A stretch of DNA of 64,000 bases, taken from Vagococcus allomyrinae (GTDB taxonomy: Bacteria; Bacillota; Bacilli; Lactobacillales; Vagococcaceae). A program made the translations under genes and the position numbers. Under the pieces are notes generated by a model. That model was not told the DNA's origin, did no database searches, and saw only the letters and a list, made by a program, of their open reading frames with translations. The stretch is taken from positions 124,001 through 188,000 of the forward strand of contig NZ_JAEEGA010000008.1 in the NCBI RefSeq assembly GCF_017829975.1, given 5' to 3'. This document shows, one piece after another, positions 52,157-60,983 of the stretch; within the stretch, counting starts at the first letter, position 1; each line of letters starts with the position of its first letter.

Positions 52157-53677
52157 TTAAACTCCTGTTCGATTAATTAATGTATCCAGCATTTCAGATA
52201 TCACGGAAATAACTCTGGAATTCGCCTGAAATGCTCGCTGGAAGCGCATAACATCGGAAACTTCTTCATTGATGTTAACACCTGAAATAGAATCTCGTCG
52301 TTGTTCCAGTTGACTTAATAGATAGTCTTGGGAGGCTACCGTATTATCGGCTTGTTGTTTAGAGATACCATTTTTGGTTACAATGTCAACGAACGCGCCT
52401 AAAAACGTTAAACCACCTTCTTCATTTTTAATGGTCATCGTCGCTTGATCATATTTCCCAGTTAAGTCAATTGGATATTTCAACTTCAGATCCTTCAGTT
52501 TAGCAATTGCTGCCGCTCGCGAACCATCTCCCACTTCATGGTTAGCTAGATCTTGGCCAGTGTTAATTTTACTAGGATCTTTTTTAATGTCCCCATTAAC
52601 CTTTATATTTATGGCAAAATTATCATCCGTTCCTAACTCAAAGAAATCAATTCCCTTACCATTATCGGAATGAATCATATTGACAGATTTTGCTAAACCA
52701 AAAGCAAGGTTATTGAGTTCAGACATCCGTTGCTTTAATTCCCCCATCGCTTCCTGAAGTCCTTTGGCTGCTCCAGAAGTCATCTCTAAAGCCTGATATT
52801 CCTCGGCCGTTTGATTATCGGAAATCAAAATTTGACCTATCTCAAGTGGCTGATCAATAACGTCTCGTGGTTTTAGTGAATCGCCACCATTTGATACTAA
52901 GGCTTTGCCATCAGTATCTTTGCCAACAACTACGCTAATTGTTTTCAAACTATTGTGGGTCAGCACTTCTTGTCCACTAATAGACACAGACACGCGACCA
53001 TATTGATCAAATGAGGTCGCCAGTTTAGTAAAGTCTGATAACCCCTCTAAGATAGCATCCCGTTGATCGAGTAAATCATTTGGGACACTGCCGTCATTAG
53101 CTACTTTATAAATCTGACGATTAAGCGTATCTAACTGTTGCATCTTTCCATTAAAATCTAAGGTGCTTTTTTCTAAATTAGAGAGAGAATTAGCAGAGAG
53201 CTCAGCTATTTGTTTTGCCATATGATTAATGGTGTCAGTCAAAATATTACCATCTTCCAAGACAATTGTTTTAGCATTATCTAGTTCTGGATTGGTTCCT
53301 AACTTGGACCATGCATCAAAATAAGTTGCCAAGTCGGATGATAGCCCTTTACTAAATGGCGTTTCATTAAAAATGGTTTCAAGTTGTCCTAAAACATCCG
53401 CTTTTTGAGAATAATAATTATAAGCAGAATTTTCTGTGCGAATATTACCAATAACAAAATCATCTACTACCCGAATAATCGAGTTAATTTTGACGCCTGT
53501 CCCCACCTGACCAATCCCAGTGACGTTATAAGGACTGTCTGCCTGCATGTTCACTCGCTGACGTGAGTAACCTGGCGTGTTAGCATTGGCGATGTTATGT
53601 CCAGTTGTTTCCAATGCCTTTTGTTGTGCATTTAAGCCTTTATTGGCTGTGCCTAACGTCCCAAATAATCCTACCAA
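52157..53677 (-). CDS. flgK: Flagellar hook-associated protein FlgK
   Basis: 506 aa. The N-terminus reads GLFGTLGTANKGLNAQQKAL then TTGHNIANANTPGYSRQRV, the classic rod/hook signature. The C-terminus has NEEVSDVMRFQRAFQANSRV. The start is TTG at 53677, placed 7 nt after GAGGTG, an unusual start codon that would lower expression. It forms the first hook-filament junction ring. Confidence 0.95.
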   Translation of the reverse strand: MVGLFGTLGTANKGLNAQQKALETTGHNIANANTPGYSRQRVNMQADSPYNVTGIGQVGTGVKINSIIRVVDDFVIGNIRTENSAYNYYSQKADVLGQLETIFNETPFSKGLSSDLATYFDAWSKLGTNPELDNAKTIVLEDGNILTDTINHMAKQIAELSANSLSNLEKSTLDFNGKMQQLDTLNRQIYKVANDGSVPNDLLDQRDAILEGLSDFTKLATSFDQYGRVSVSISGQEVLTHNSLKTISVVVGKDTDGKALVSNGGDSLKPRDVIDQPLEIGQILISDNQTAEEYQALEMTSGAAKGLQEAMGELKQRMSELNNLAFGLAKSVNMIHSDNGKGIDFFELGTDDNFAINIKVNGDIKKDPSKINTGQDLANHEVGDGSRAAAIAKLKDLKLKYPIDLTGKYDQATMTIKNEEGGLTFLGAFVDIVTKNGISKQQADNTVASQDYLLSQLEQRRDSISGVNINEEVSDVMRFQRAFQANSRVISVISEMLDTLINRTGV

Positions 53678-53740
53678 AATCTTTCACCTCTTCACGTTTT
53701 ATCAGCTTCGTACTCATCACAACTTCTATCAAAATTCAAG

Positions 53741-54103
53741 CTAAAAAGACTGATTGATCAAGCTAACATCCTCTTGCTCACTTAGATTTCCATAGCGTGA
53801 ATAAGTCGAGTTAGCCTTTTTTAACCCCTGAGTGACTGCTGAAAGAAAGGTATCGTGATAACTTAATGCTTGTTCAGTCAGCAACAAATTATCAGCTTGT
53901 AAATCGCGAATTTTTAAGACTAAATCCCGTATCTCAGGATTTCCTGTCGGTTCAAAGCCCCCTAAAAGTTCCACGAAGCTTTCTTTTTCTTTTACCAATT
54001 GGCTAACTCGTGGGCCATCATTTTTAATCAACGCCTGCTTTTCTTTTTTTAATAAGCTGATAAATTTTCTTAATAGTTGTTGTAATTGTCTATCTTGCTC
54101 CAC
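53741..54103 (-). CDS. flgN: Flagellar chaperone FlgN
   Basis: 120 aa, fully helical. LRKFISLLKKEKQALIKND at the start and LVKEKESFVELLGGFEP near residue 38 are typical of FlgN. It escorts FlgK and FlgL to the export gate. It lies 4 nt after flgM and 63 nt before flgK. Confidence 0.9.
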   Translation of the reverse strand: MEQDRQLQQLLRKFISLLKKEKQALIKNDGPRVSQLVKEKESFVELLGGFEPTGNPEIRDLVLKIRDLQADNLLLTEQALSYHDTFLSAVTQGLKKANSTYSRYGNLSEQEDVSLINQSF

Positions 54104-54107
54104 TTGC

Positions 54108-54380
54108 TTACTTCCTTTGTTGTTTTAACGTATCAAATAGCTTGCTGCTTAACTTTTCGGTTGACACTTTATATGCCCCTTGATCAATGGCCTGCTTAAT
54201 TTCTGCCACACGCTCATTTTTGGTTTCACCTAACTCTTTTGACCGGATATGTTGACTAGTTGTTGAGATATCAAATTTAACTGATTCAGCTTTTTGACTA
54301 GTTACTTCCTTAACATCATGGGTCTGACTGACAGGTTGATGATGATCTAGATATGGGTGATATTCATTACCTATTTTCAT
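54108..54380 (-). CDS. flgM: Anti-sigma-28 factor FlgM
   Basis: 90 aa from ATG 54380. The C-terminal sigma-binding region reads ERVAEIKQAIDQGAYKVSTE, followed by LSSKLFDTL, as in FlgM of Bacillus. The N-terminus MKIGNEYHPY matches short FlgM starts, so I prefer it to an in-frame ATG at 54428 near the predicted transcript start. FlgM holds SigD inactive until it is exported through the finished hook. Its own operon has a SigD promoter, giving a feedback loop. The SigD gene is not in the window. Confidence 0.88.
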   Translation of the reverse strand: MKIGNEYHPYLDHHQPVSQTHDVKEVTSQKAESVKFDISTTSQHIRSKELGETKNERVAEIKQAIDQGAYKVSTEKLSSKLFDTLKQQRK

Positions 54381-54444
54381 GATAACTCGCTCCCTCTTGG
54401 TTAATTTTGGCTTAGCACTCTCAACCAATCCTTCTTATATACTA

Positions 54445-54471
54445 ATTATCGGTCGTATCTTCTTAATTTTA
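54445..54471 (-). promoter_or_regulatory. Sigma-28 promoter of flgM-flgN-flgK-flgL
   Basis: Minus-strand TAAA (54468-54471), 15-nt spacer, CCGATAAT (54445-54452), nearly identical to the flagellin promoter and to the consensus. The leader is about 58 nt. Confidence 0.9.
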
Positions 54472-54575
54472 AGAGCTAAGTCAGACTTTTCAAAAAGAAA
54501 TTGGTAGGCATCGTTAATCAAAACTTAAGATAGTCGGTCAGCATTACAAACAAAATAGCTCATTGTGTACGGAGA

Positions 54576-54601
54576 ATGCTAGGCTCGTTCTACTCATTTA
54601 A
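54576..54601 (+). repeat. 26-nt repeat, copy B
   Basis: Inverted partner of 51103-51128, with 23 of 26 positions identical; it lies upstream of the flgM promoter. Confidence 0.55.
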
Positions 54602-54679
54602 ACTATTTTCTGACTCACTAACTGATTGCTAGAGACTTCTTTTATCATCACCGTTTAACATATCCCGCTAGCAAAATTA

Positions 54680-54727
54680 GGCAAAATAAAAACTAGGTGC
54701 TGAAACAGAACGTTCCAGGGAACCTAG
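54680..54727 (-). terminator. Terminator of the chemotaxis-fliM-fliY operon
   Basis: Stem CTAGGT (54693-54698) with ACCTAG (54722-54727) and an inner GAACGTTC dyad. On the minus strand it is followed by TTTTTATTTT. It lies 9 nt after the fliY stop. Confidence 0.75.
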
Positions 54728-54735
54728 ACAAACAA

Positions 54736-55782
54736 TTAATGCAAATTAGTTAATCGTTGTTTTTGAGATAAGATATTCGTAATGCGGACACCAAAATTTT
54801 CATTGATTACGACGACTTCACCATGAGCAATCAATTTCCCATTAACATAGACTTCCAGTGGCTCATCCGTTAACTTATCCAGTTCTACCACCGAACCAAC
54901 ACCTAATGAAAGGATTTCTTTGATCGATTTACGGCTATTTCCTAAGACCACACTAAAATCCAGAGGAACATCCATAATCAAATCCAAATTATCGATGGTC
55001 GAATCATTTTTTTTATTTTCTAATGGTTGAAATTCAGGCGTTTGGATCGTCACCTTCTTTTCCGGTTTAGCATTACTTGATTCCGTCACACTTGGCTCTG
55101 GCTGATATCTGTCTGCCAAGACCTCTCCTGTATCAGCCAACATCATATCCGAAATTTCCTGAACCATTTGCTGAGTGTAGATCTGCATAATTTCACTTTC
55201 TATTACACCTTCAACTGAAAGGTCAAATGAAATTTTACAGACAATTGTATCAGCATCCAAGCCTTTATAGGAGACTTGTTTCTGATCATTCCACAAATTA
55301 ACATCTGGTGGTAAAATATCAACTTTTTTACCAATCATAGTTGCCATTGACGTTGAAGCTGACCCAATCATCTGATTCATGGCTTCGCCAACAGCACTCA
55401 ATTCCAACTCTGTAAATTCAGTGTTAGTAGTTGTTCCATCACCGCCAATCATCAAATCAGCAATAATGATCGCGTCTTCAACGTTCAGCAATAACAGGTT
55501 ACTGCCTTCCAAACTTTCCTTAAATTCCACGACAGTTGATACCTTAGGAGTAACCAATTCATCCAAAATCTGTTGAAACTTGACATAGGTTACTCGTGGG
55601 GTAGTGATTAATACCCGGCGATTCAATATTGAAGACAAGGTTGTAGCTGCTTGAGACATTGAAATATTGCCTACTTCACCGATAATATCGGTAATCGTTT
55701 GGTCAAACAACTCCTCGACAACCGCTTCTTGATCTGTATTCATTAACGCATCAATTTCTGCTTGGGTTAAACTACCGCTCAT
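54736..55782 (-). CDS. fliY: Flagellar motor switch phosphatase FliY
   Basis: 348 aa. The N-terminal CheY-P-binding peptide is GSLTQAEIDALMNTD. A CheC-like domain (about 30-215) has two phosphatase motifs, DIIGEVGNISMSQAA and LSAVGEAMNQMIGSAS. The C-terminal FliN domain (about 265-345) has MDVPLDFSVVLGNSRKSIKE and GSVVELDKL. It is a switch-ring subunit and also dephosphorylates CheY-P, as in Bacillus. It overlaps fliM by 4 nt (ATGA). Confidence 0.95.
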   Translation of the reverse strand: MSGSLTQAEIDALMNTDQEAVVEELFDQTITDIIGEVGNISMSQAATTLSSILNRRVLITTPRVTYVKFQQILDELVTPKVSTVVEFKESLEGSNLLLLNVEDAIIIADLMIGGDGTTTNTEFTELELSAVGEAMNQMIGSASTSMATMIGKKVDILPPDVNLWNDQKQVSYKGLDADTIVCKISFDLSVEGVIESEIMQIYTQQMVQEISDMMLADTGEVLADRYQPEPSVTESSNAKPEKKVTIQTPEFQPLENKKNDSTIDNLDLIMDVPLDFSVVLGNSRKSIKEILSLGVGSVVELDKLTDEPLEVYVNGKLIAHGEVVVINENFGVRITNILSQKQRLTNLH

Positions 55783-56780
55783 TCTTCCCCATCTCCTTCC
55801 GCAAACTCCAATATTTCAACTGCTAAATGCTCATCTCGCTGGCCTGGTTTAACCATCCCGAACAGATTTTTTTCTATGTACATTTCTAATGGTTCGGAGA
55901 TTTTTTGATCTAAACTAATCATATCTCCCACTTCTAATTGTGAAAAATCAGCAAGGGTCATAGTTGTTTTTCCAAGTAACGTTTCCAAGGCTAAATCAAC
56001 CGTTTCAATATTTTTACGTAAATGCTGATTATCTTCTTGATTAAAACCTTTGGCATCATCAAACCAGTTTCTAAAACTCAATTTATCTACTATCCCTTCA
56101 AAAAAAACATAAGGCACACATAAATTGATAAAGGTGTTCTTTTTAAAAATCGTGACCCGTAAAGTTACTAAGACAACAGGTTCATTTGGCGACATGTTTT
56201 GCAATAACTGCGGGTTCGTATCTAAACTATCCAACTTACTTTCAATTTCAGTAATATCCTGCCAAGCGTGTTCAAATGCATTAACAAAGGTCTTAAAAAT
56301 TTCTTCTAAGATGGACATTTCAATATCAGTAAAACTTTTCTTACTGCCTTCTTCCCCTAAGTTGACTTGAGCTTCCGTTCCACCACATAACAGTTCAACG
56401 ATTAGCATACATAACTGGGGATTGATCTCGACCATTTGAATGCCATTTAACGGAGCCGAATGAAACAGTCCTAACAGCGTAAACTTAGGAATCGAATGAA
56501 CAAATTCATCGTAACTAATTTGTTCGATTGACGCTAATTTCAAACTGACGTTAGTTCGAATTTGGGTGCTCAATTGATTACCGGCATACTTGGAAAAATC
56601 TTCAAATATCATAAAGAGAGTGTTAACATACTCTTTTGACAATTTAGTCGGCCGTCTAAAATCATAGGCTTTAGCCTGTGGCAGCTCTTTTTCTTCCATT
56701 AATAACTCATCGTCAATTTCCCCGTTATTCATGGCATTCAATAGTGCATCAATTTCTTGTTGGGTTAAGACTTGTTTCAA
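55779..56780 (-). CDS. fliM: Flagellar motor switch protein FliM
   Basis: 333 aa. The N-terminal CheY-binding motif is LTQQEIDALLNAM. The CheC-like middle lies at about 50-245 and the C-terminal SpoA/FliN domain at about 255-325 (ALETLLGKTTMTLADFSQLE, GDMISLDQKISEPLE). It forms the C-ring and receives CheY-P to set rotation direction. It overlaps the preceding cheW by 4 nt (ATGA) and leads into fliY. Confidence 0.95.
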   Translation of the reverse strand: MKQVLTQQEIDALLNAMNNGEIDDELLMEEKELPQAKAYDFRRPTKLSKEYVNTLFMIFEDFSKYAGNQLSTQIRTNVSLKLASIEQISYDEFVHSIPKFTLLGLFHSAPLNGIQMVEINPQLCMLIVELLCGGTEAQVNLGEEGSKKSFTDIEMSILEEIFKTFVNAFEHAWQDITEIESKLDSLDTNPQLLQNMSPNEPVVLVTLRVTIFKKNTFINLCVPYVFFEGIVDKLSFRNWFDDAKGFNQEDNQHLRKNIETVDLALETLLGKTTMTLADFSQLEVGDMISLDQKISEPLEMYIEKNLFGMVKPGQRDEHLAVEILEFAEGDGEE

Positions 56781-57187
56781 ATAGATCCCTCATTTTCAGA
56801 GAATATGGTCATGATGTTGATAATATTTGCCAGCTTATCCTCGATGGGTACCAAACCTTCAATATTGGCATCACGGCCCTGTTCAAGGATTTGAATTTCC
56901 TGCTCATCGACAGTATACACGCCGACAATTCCTTCAACTAAAATACCAAGTTTCTCATCTTTATTGGTAATGATAATGATGTTACGATGATCATCACTAT
57001 CCGATTCATGTAAAAATTTTGAAAAATTAACTAAAGTGACAATCGTCCCTCGCAAATTAATTAGACCCTCTACCCATAGTGGAGATTTTGGCACATTAAA
57101 ACACGTCGTATTTTTAATGATCTCCCCGACATTTTCAGTATGGACCGCATAGTACTTTTCTTGTTTTGTAAAGACAATTAGTTGCAT
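56777..57187 (-). CDS. cheW: Chemotaxis coupling protein CheW (second copy)
   Basis: 136-aa CheW domain protein: MQLIVFTKQEKYYAVHTENV, INLRGTIVTLVNFSKFL and EKLGILVEGIVGVYTV. It links receptors to CheA. This operon has another CheW at its front; this one sits between cheY and fliM, a place where some Firmicutes keep a CheW or CheV-type protein. GGAGG lies just upstream of ATG 57187. Confidence 0.93.
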   Translation of the reverse strand: MQLIVFTKQEKYYAVHTENVGEIIKNTTCFNVPKSPLWVEGLINLRGTIVTLVNFSKFLHESDSDDHRNIIIITNKDEKLGILVEGIVGVYTVDEQEIQILEQGRDANIEGLVPIEDKLANIINIMTIFSENEGSI

Positions 57188-57225
57188 AGGCTCCTCCTTA
57201 TTCAGGGGCTCGCCCCTTCCTCACT

Positions 57226-57588
57226 CTATAGACTAACTTTGTCCAACGCTTTGATGACCCGATCACTATCAAAGGGTTTGACAATAAAATCAACTGCTCC
57301 TGCACGAATGGCATCCATCACCATTCCTTGTTGCCCCATGGCACTACACATCAGGACTTTAGCATTGGCATCAAATGTTTTAATTTGCTTCAAGGCCTCT
57401 ACGCCATCCATCTCAGGCATCGTAATGTCCATCGTCACCAAATCAGGAGTTGTCGCTTTATACTTTTCTATCGCTTCTAAGCCATTTGCGGCCTCATCAA
57501 CTACCTCATAACCATTTTTTTCTAAAATATCACGCAACTTCATTCTCATAAAAACTGCATCATCCACGATTAATACTTTTTTTCCCAT
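57226..57588 (-). CDS. cheY: Chemotaxis response regulator CheY
   Basis: 120-aa single receiver domain. Acidic pocket Asp9 and Asp10 (LIVDDAVFM), phospho-acceptor Asp54 (VTMDITMPEMDG), and the Lys in IVKPF near residue 104 are all present. CheY-P binds FliM and FliY to alter flagellar rotation. It lies 11 nt after cheC, its phosphatase. Confidence 0.96.
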   Translation of the reverse strand: MGKKVLIVDDAVFMRMKLRDILEKNGYEVVDEAANGLEAIEKYKATTPDLVTMDITMPEMDGVEALKQIKTFDANAKVLMCSAMGQQGMVMDAIRAGAVDFIVKPFDSDRVIKALDKVSL

Positions 57589-57599
57589 TTTTATCTCTC

Positions 57600-58196
57600 C
57601 TACACACCAATAGATTTGAATAATTTCTCTAAAACGCCCGCTTTGGGAATAAAATACAAAGAGGCTTCCATTTTATCGCCTAAGTAAAAAAACTCATTTT
57701 TTATTATCATTACTTGTTCATCGTACTGATCAAACGCCATATATAGACTACTGATCACTGCCCCAAACATATCAATGGTTAATAATGGAACAGATGAAAC
57801 TAAATTAACGTCTAACACTTTGCTTGTAGCATTTAAAAAAGAATTAACCATGATATTAACCAATTCTTTGGTTGCTGACTCCTTCAATACCTCTGTTTTC
57901 ACAACTGATTCTGGCATCATCATATCGGTCATGGCTTCTGTCGAATCATCAGATAAAGCAAACAAAAAGACACCACCAGCATCCCCATAAATTTGACTCA
58001 TAACAGCATACACCAGCTGATCTTCTGCCATTATTTTAGCGTATAACTCCTGGTAATCCATAATTTCAATCATGGGAACAAGCATGTTAACAGGCTTGTC
58101 AATCAACTGAGAAATACTGGTTGCAGCATGCCCACCACCGATATTAATAAGTTCCTTTAAAACGTCTAGCTGTATGTCAGTAAAATGATTATCCAT
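57600..58196 (-). CDS. cheC: CheY-P phosphatase CheC
   Basis: 198 aa. Two CheC motifs are visible: LKELINIGGGHAATSIS near residue 12 and ESATKELVNIMVNSFLNATS near residue 103, each with the Glu-x2-Asn pair. CheC dephosphorylates CheY-P and, in Bacillus, binds CheD for receptor adaptation. It overlaps cheA by 8 nt. Confidence 0.94.
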   Translation of the reverse strand: MDNHFTDIQLDVLKELINIGGGHAATSISQLIDKPVNMLVPMIEIMDYQELYAKIMAEDQLVYAVMSQIYGDAGGVFLFALSDDSTEAMTDMMMPESVVKTEVLKESATKELVNIMVNSFLNATSKVLDVNLVSSVPLLTIDMFGAVISSLYMAFDQYDEQVMIIKNEFFYLGDKMEASLYFIPKAGVLEKLFKSIGV

Positions 58197-60186
58197 AAAT
58201 ACCGCCTACTTCATGACACAGCGCATTGATATCCAAAATCAAGGTAATATCCCCATTTCCTTGAATTGTTGCGCCTAAGTATTTATTAATTTCCATTAAT
58301 TCACGGCCTAGTTTTTTTATAACGATCTCTTGTTGGCCAATTAATTCATCCACTAATAAGGCGTAATACTGTTTTCCCAGCAAAACCATAATTAAGTGAG
58401 GATGTTGATTATTTGCTTTAGCCGAAATAGCCAGGGCTTCGTTAACCCGAATCACAGGAGTGGCTGTCCCTCGATAAACGTAAATTTCCTGATGATGAAC
58501 TTGCACAATATCTCTTGGCGCAATTTCAATGACTTTTTCAATCACGCCTAAAGGCATAGCAAAGGTCTCTTCTCCCACTTTAATCATTAGTGACTGAATA
58601 ATCGATAAGGTTAAAGGCAAGTTGATTGTAAACGTAGTCCCTTGATCCACTTCACTCACCAATTCAATGGTGCCTCCCAAACTGGCAATTTTAGAATGGA
58701 CCACATCCATCCCAACACCACGTCCTGATACGTTTGTCACTTCTTTAGCTGTCGAAAATCCCGGATGAAAAATTAAATTCAAGATTTCTTTTTCACTTAA
58801 TCCTACCGTGCTGACCCCCTTGCGTTCTGCACTTTCAGAAATCAATTCAGGATCTAATCCCTTTCCATCATCAGAGACCGTTATCATGACCCGATTCCCT
58901 TGCTGATAAGCGGTCAGTTTAATCAGTCCAACAGGTGGTTTACTCAGTTCCCGGCGACGCTCAGCTGATTCAATTCCATGATCGGCCGAGTTACGAATTA
59001 AGTGAATCAACGGCTCACTCAGTTCTGACACTACGGTTCGATCCAATTCAGTATCTTCACCTTCAATCTGAATGTCCATTTCCTTGTTCAATTCGCGAGC
59101 TAGATCTCTTACGACACGGGGAAATCGATTCATGACAACACTGACTTGTTGCATTCTAATTTTTAACACTAAATCCTGCAATTCCGACGTAATCCGCGCC
59201 ACTTGTTCTAATGGTTCCTTAATGTCAGTTCCTTTAGTTTGAGCACTTACATTTTCTAATCGTGTTCGATACACGACTAATTCAGAAACCAAATTCATAA
59301 AGGAATCTAATTTACTTAATTCCACTCGAATTGATTGGTTATGCTGATCGTTTTTAGTGATTTTTTTGGCCTCAGTCTCCTTTGTCTCTTCGACTGTAAC
59401 TTCAGCCACAACCGGCGCCACCCCTAACTGTTCAATGTCAGCTAAACTAAGATTATTAACGATGATCGCTTCAATTTCACTGTTGCTTAAAATTAACGCC
59501 TCTACTTTGGCAATAGGTTCCTGACTGAGATAAAGCATCATAAAGATCTGATCAAATTCACCGTTTTCTAAGCTTTCAGCAGTCGGCTCCGTATGAATGA
59601 CCTCTCCATGCTGCTCCAACTTATCCATAATCAAAAAGACGCGAGGCCCTTTTAAGATGCAATCACCTTCTAACTTCACCCCAATCCCGTAAGCGAAGTA
59701 ACCTCTAGCAATGGCTTCTGCTCCAATCTCGCGGTCTGAATTGGACAGATGATCAAATCGCAATTGAAATGTCTGATTAGAACGACCTCTTTCCTCAAGT
59801 ATTTCACCACCCTCTACAGCCGTTAAGCGATGTAACAAGTCAGTAATTATCCCCTCATCAATTGACACGTCATCTCTTAAAAATTCAACGATTTCCGCTA
59901 ATTTATCCAAACAATCAAAAATCAAGGTAATTGTTTCCCCATTAATAGCTAGCGATCCATTTTTAAACAGTTGGAACAAATTTTCCATCTTGTGAGTAAG
60001 TTGAGCCATAGTCTCGTAGCCCATGGTTGCCGCCATCCCTTTTAAGGTATGAGCAGAACGAAAAATACGATCCAGCAGTTCTTCACTAGGATTATTTTCC
60101 AAATCAAGGACACTGGCGTTCAAATTTTCTAAATGCTCATCGGTTTCTTCAAAAAAGAGTTCGCGATACTTGCTATTATCATCCAA
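58189..60186 (-). CDS. cheA: Chemotaxis histidine kinase CheA
   Basis: 665 aa with all five CheA domains: HPt with phospho-His46 (RSAHTLKGMAATMG), a CheY-binding P2 (about 140-250), dimerisation P3 (about 285-350), HATPase P4 (about 350-530; HLIRNSADHGIES N-box, GRGVGMDVV G-box) and a CheW-like P5 (about 530-660). It phosphorylates CheY and CheB in response to receptors at the membrane array. It overlaps cheC by 8 nt. Confidence 0.97.
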   Translation of the reverse strand: MDDNSKYRELFFEETDEHLENLNASVLDLENNPSEELLDRIFRSAHTLKGMAATMGYETMAQLTHKMENLFQLFKNGSLAINGETITLIFDCLDKLAEIVEFLRDDVSIDEGIITDLLHRLTAVEGGEILEERGRSNQTFQLRFDHLSNSDREIGAEAIARGYFAYGIGVKLEGDCILKGPRVFLIMDKLEQHGEVIHTEPTAESLENGEFDQIFMMLYLSQEPIAKVEALILSNSEIEAIIVNNLSLADIEQLGVAPVVAEVTVEETKETEAKKITKNDQHNQSIRVELSKLDSFMNLVSELVVYRTRLENVSAQTKGTDIKEPLEQVARITSELQDLVLKIRMQQVSVVMNRFPRVVRDLARELNKEMDIQIEGEDTELDRTVVSELSEPLIHLIRNSADHGIESAERRRELSKPPVGLIKLTAYQQGNRVMITVSDDGKGLDPELISESAERKGVSTVGLSEKEILNLIFHPGFSTAKEVTNVSGRGVGMDVVHSKIASLGGTIELVSEVDQGTTFTINLPLTLSIIQSLMIKVGEETFAMPLGVIEKVIEIAPRDIVQVHHQEIYVYRGTATPVIRVNEALAISAKANNQHPHLIMVLLGKQYYALLVDELIGQQEIVIKKLGRELMEINKYLGATIQGNGDITLILDINALCHEVGGIYG

Positions 60187-60209
60187 TTAACTCACCTCTT
60201 TTCCTTTTG

Positions 60210-60983
60210 TTATTGTTTCTGATAAATAAACGTGGATATTTTTTTAAAACCAATGGATTCGGGATTATTGATTGTTTCTGTCGCCCCAGTAAAAAACAAA
60301 CCCCCTGGGACCAAAGCATCATGAAACTTGCGATATAAATTATCTCTAGCATCATTTTTAAAATAGATGGTTACATTTCGACAGATAATAGCATGAAATT
60401 CGCTGTCAAAAGGACTTTGAAGTAAATCATGCTGTTTAAATAAAACGTTTTGCTTAATTTGCGGAGCCAAGTGATAAACGTCCTCTTTCACTTTAAAGTA
60501 AGCAAGTCGATCGGCTGCAGAAACATTTTTTAGTTCACTTTCCTTGTAAATTCCTGCTTTTGCTTTCCCTAAAATGGGGTGATCGATGTCTGTCGCCAAG
60601 ATGCGTTCTTTGAGTTTTATCTGACGTTTATCAACTAAGATAGCCAGACTATATGGCTCTGCACCAACCGAACACGCAGCACTCCAAATTTTCAAACGAC
60701 CAAATTGTGGTGACAATTGCTCAACTAATTGATTTTCAAACTCTCTAAATAAATCAGGATTGCGAAAAAATTCCGTAACATTAATCGTAATATAATCTAG
60801 AAACTCACTTTTAATCTGAGGCTGATGACTGATCATAGTTGTATAGTCCAACAGTGTCTTAGCACCCGAATTCCGCATAACACTTAAGATCCGTCGTTGT
60901 AACTGTTTTTCTTTGTAAGCAGCTAACTCAATTCCCAAATTATCTTTTACCCACTGATAAAATTCGTCAAAGTTTACATCCAT
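60210..60983 (-). CDS. cheR: Chemoreceptor methyltransferase CheR
   Basis: 257 aa from ATG 60983, chosen because AAAGGTG lies 5 nt upstream; an in-frame ATG is seven codons earlier at 61004. The helical N-domain (about 1-70) has QLQRRILSVMRNSGAK. The SAM domain has IWSAACSVGAEPYSLAIL near residue 95 and HAIICRNVTIYF near residue 195. It methylates receptor glutamates with SAM for adaptation. It overlaps the end of cheB by 10 nt. Confidence 0.95.
   Translation of the reverse strand: MDVNFDEFYQWVKDNLGIELAAYKEKQLQRRILSVMRNSGAKTLLDYTTMISHQPQIKSEFLDYITINVTEFFRNPDLFREFENQLVEQLSPQFGRLKIWSAACSVGAEPYSLAILVDKRQIKLKERILATDIDHPILGKAKAGIYKESELKNVSAADRLAYFKVKEDVYHLAPQIKQNVLFKQHDLLQSPFDSEFHAIICRNVTIYFKNDARDNLYRKFHDALVPGGLFFTGATETINNPESIGFKKISTFIYQKQ

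Larger units (their letters stand above)
54472..54735. other. Intergenic stretch between fliY and the flgM promoter
   Basis: Contains the fliY terminator and repeat copy B. No gene seen. Confidence 0.6.

Noticed and set aside
57188-57225. GGGGCGAGCCCC hairpin between cheY and cheW as a terminator
   Set aside because: Only four GC pairs, no T run, and it sits inside a tightly packed operon.
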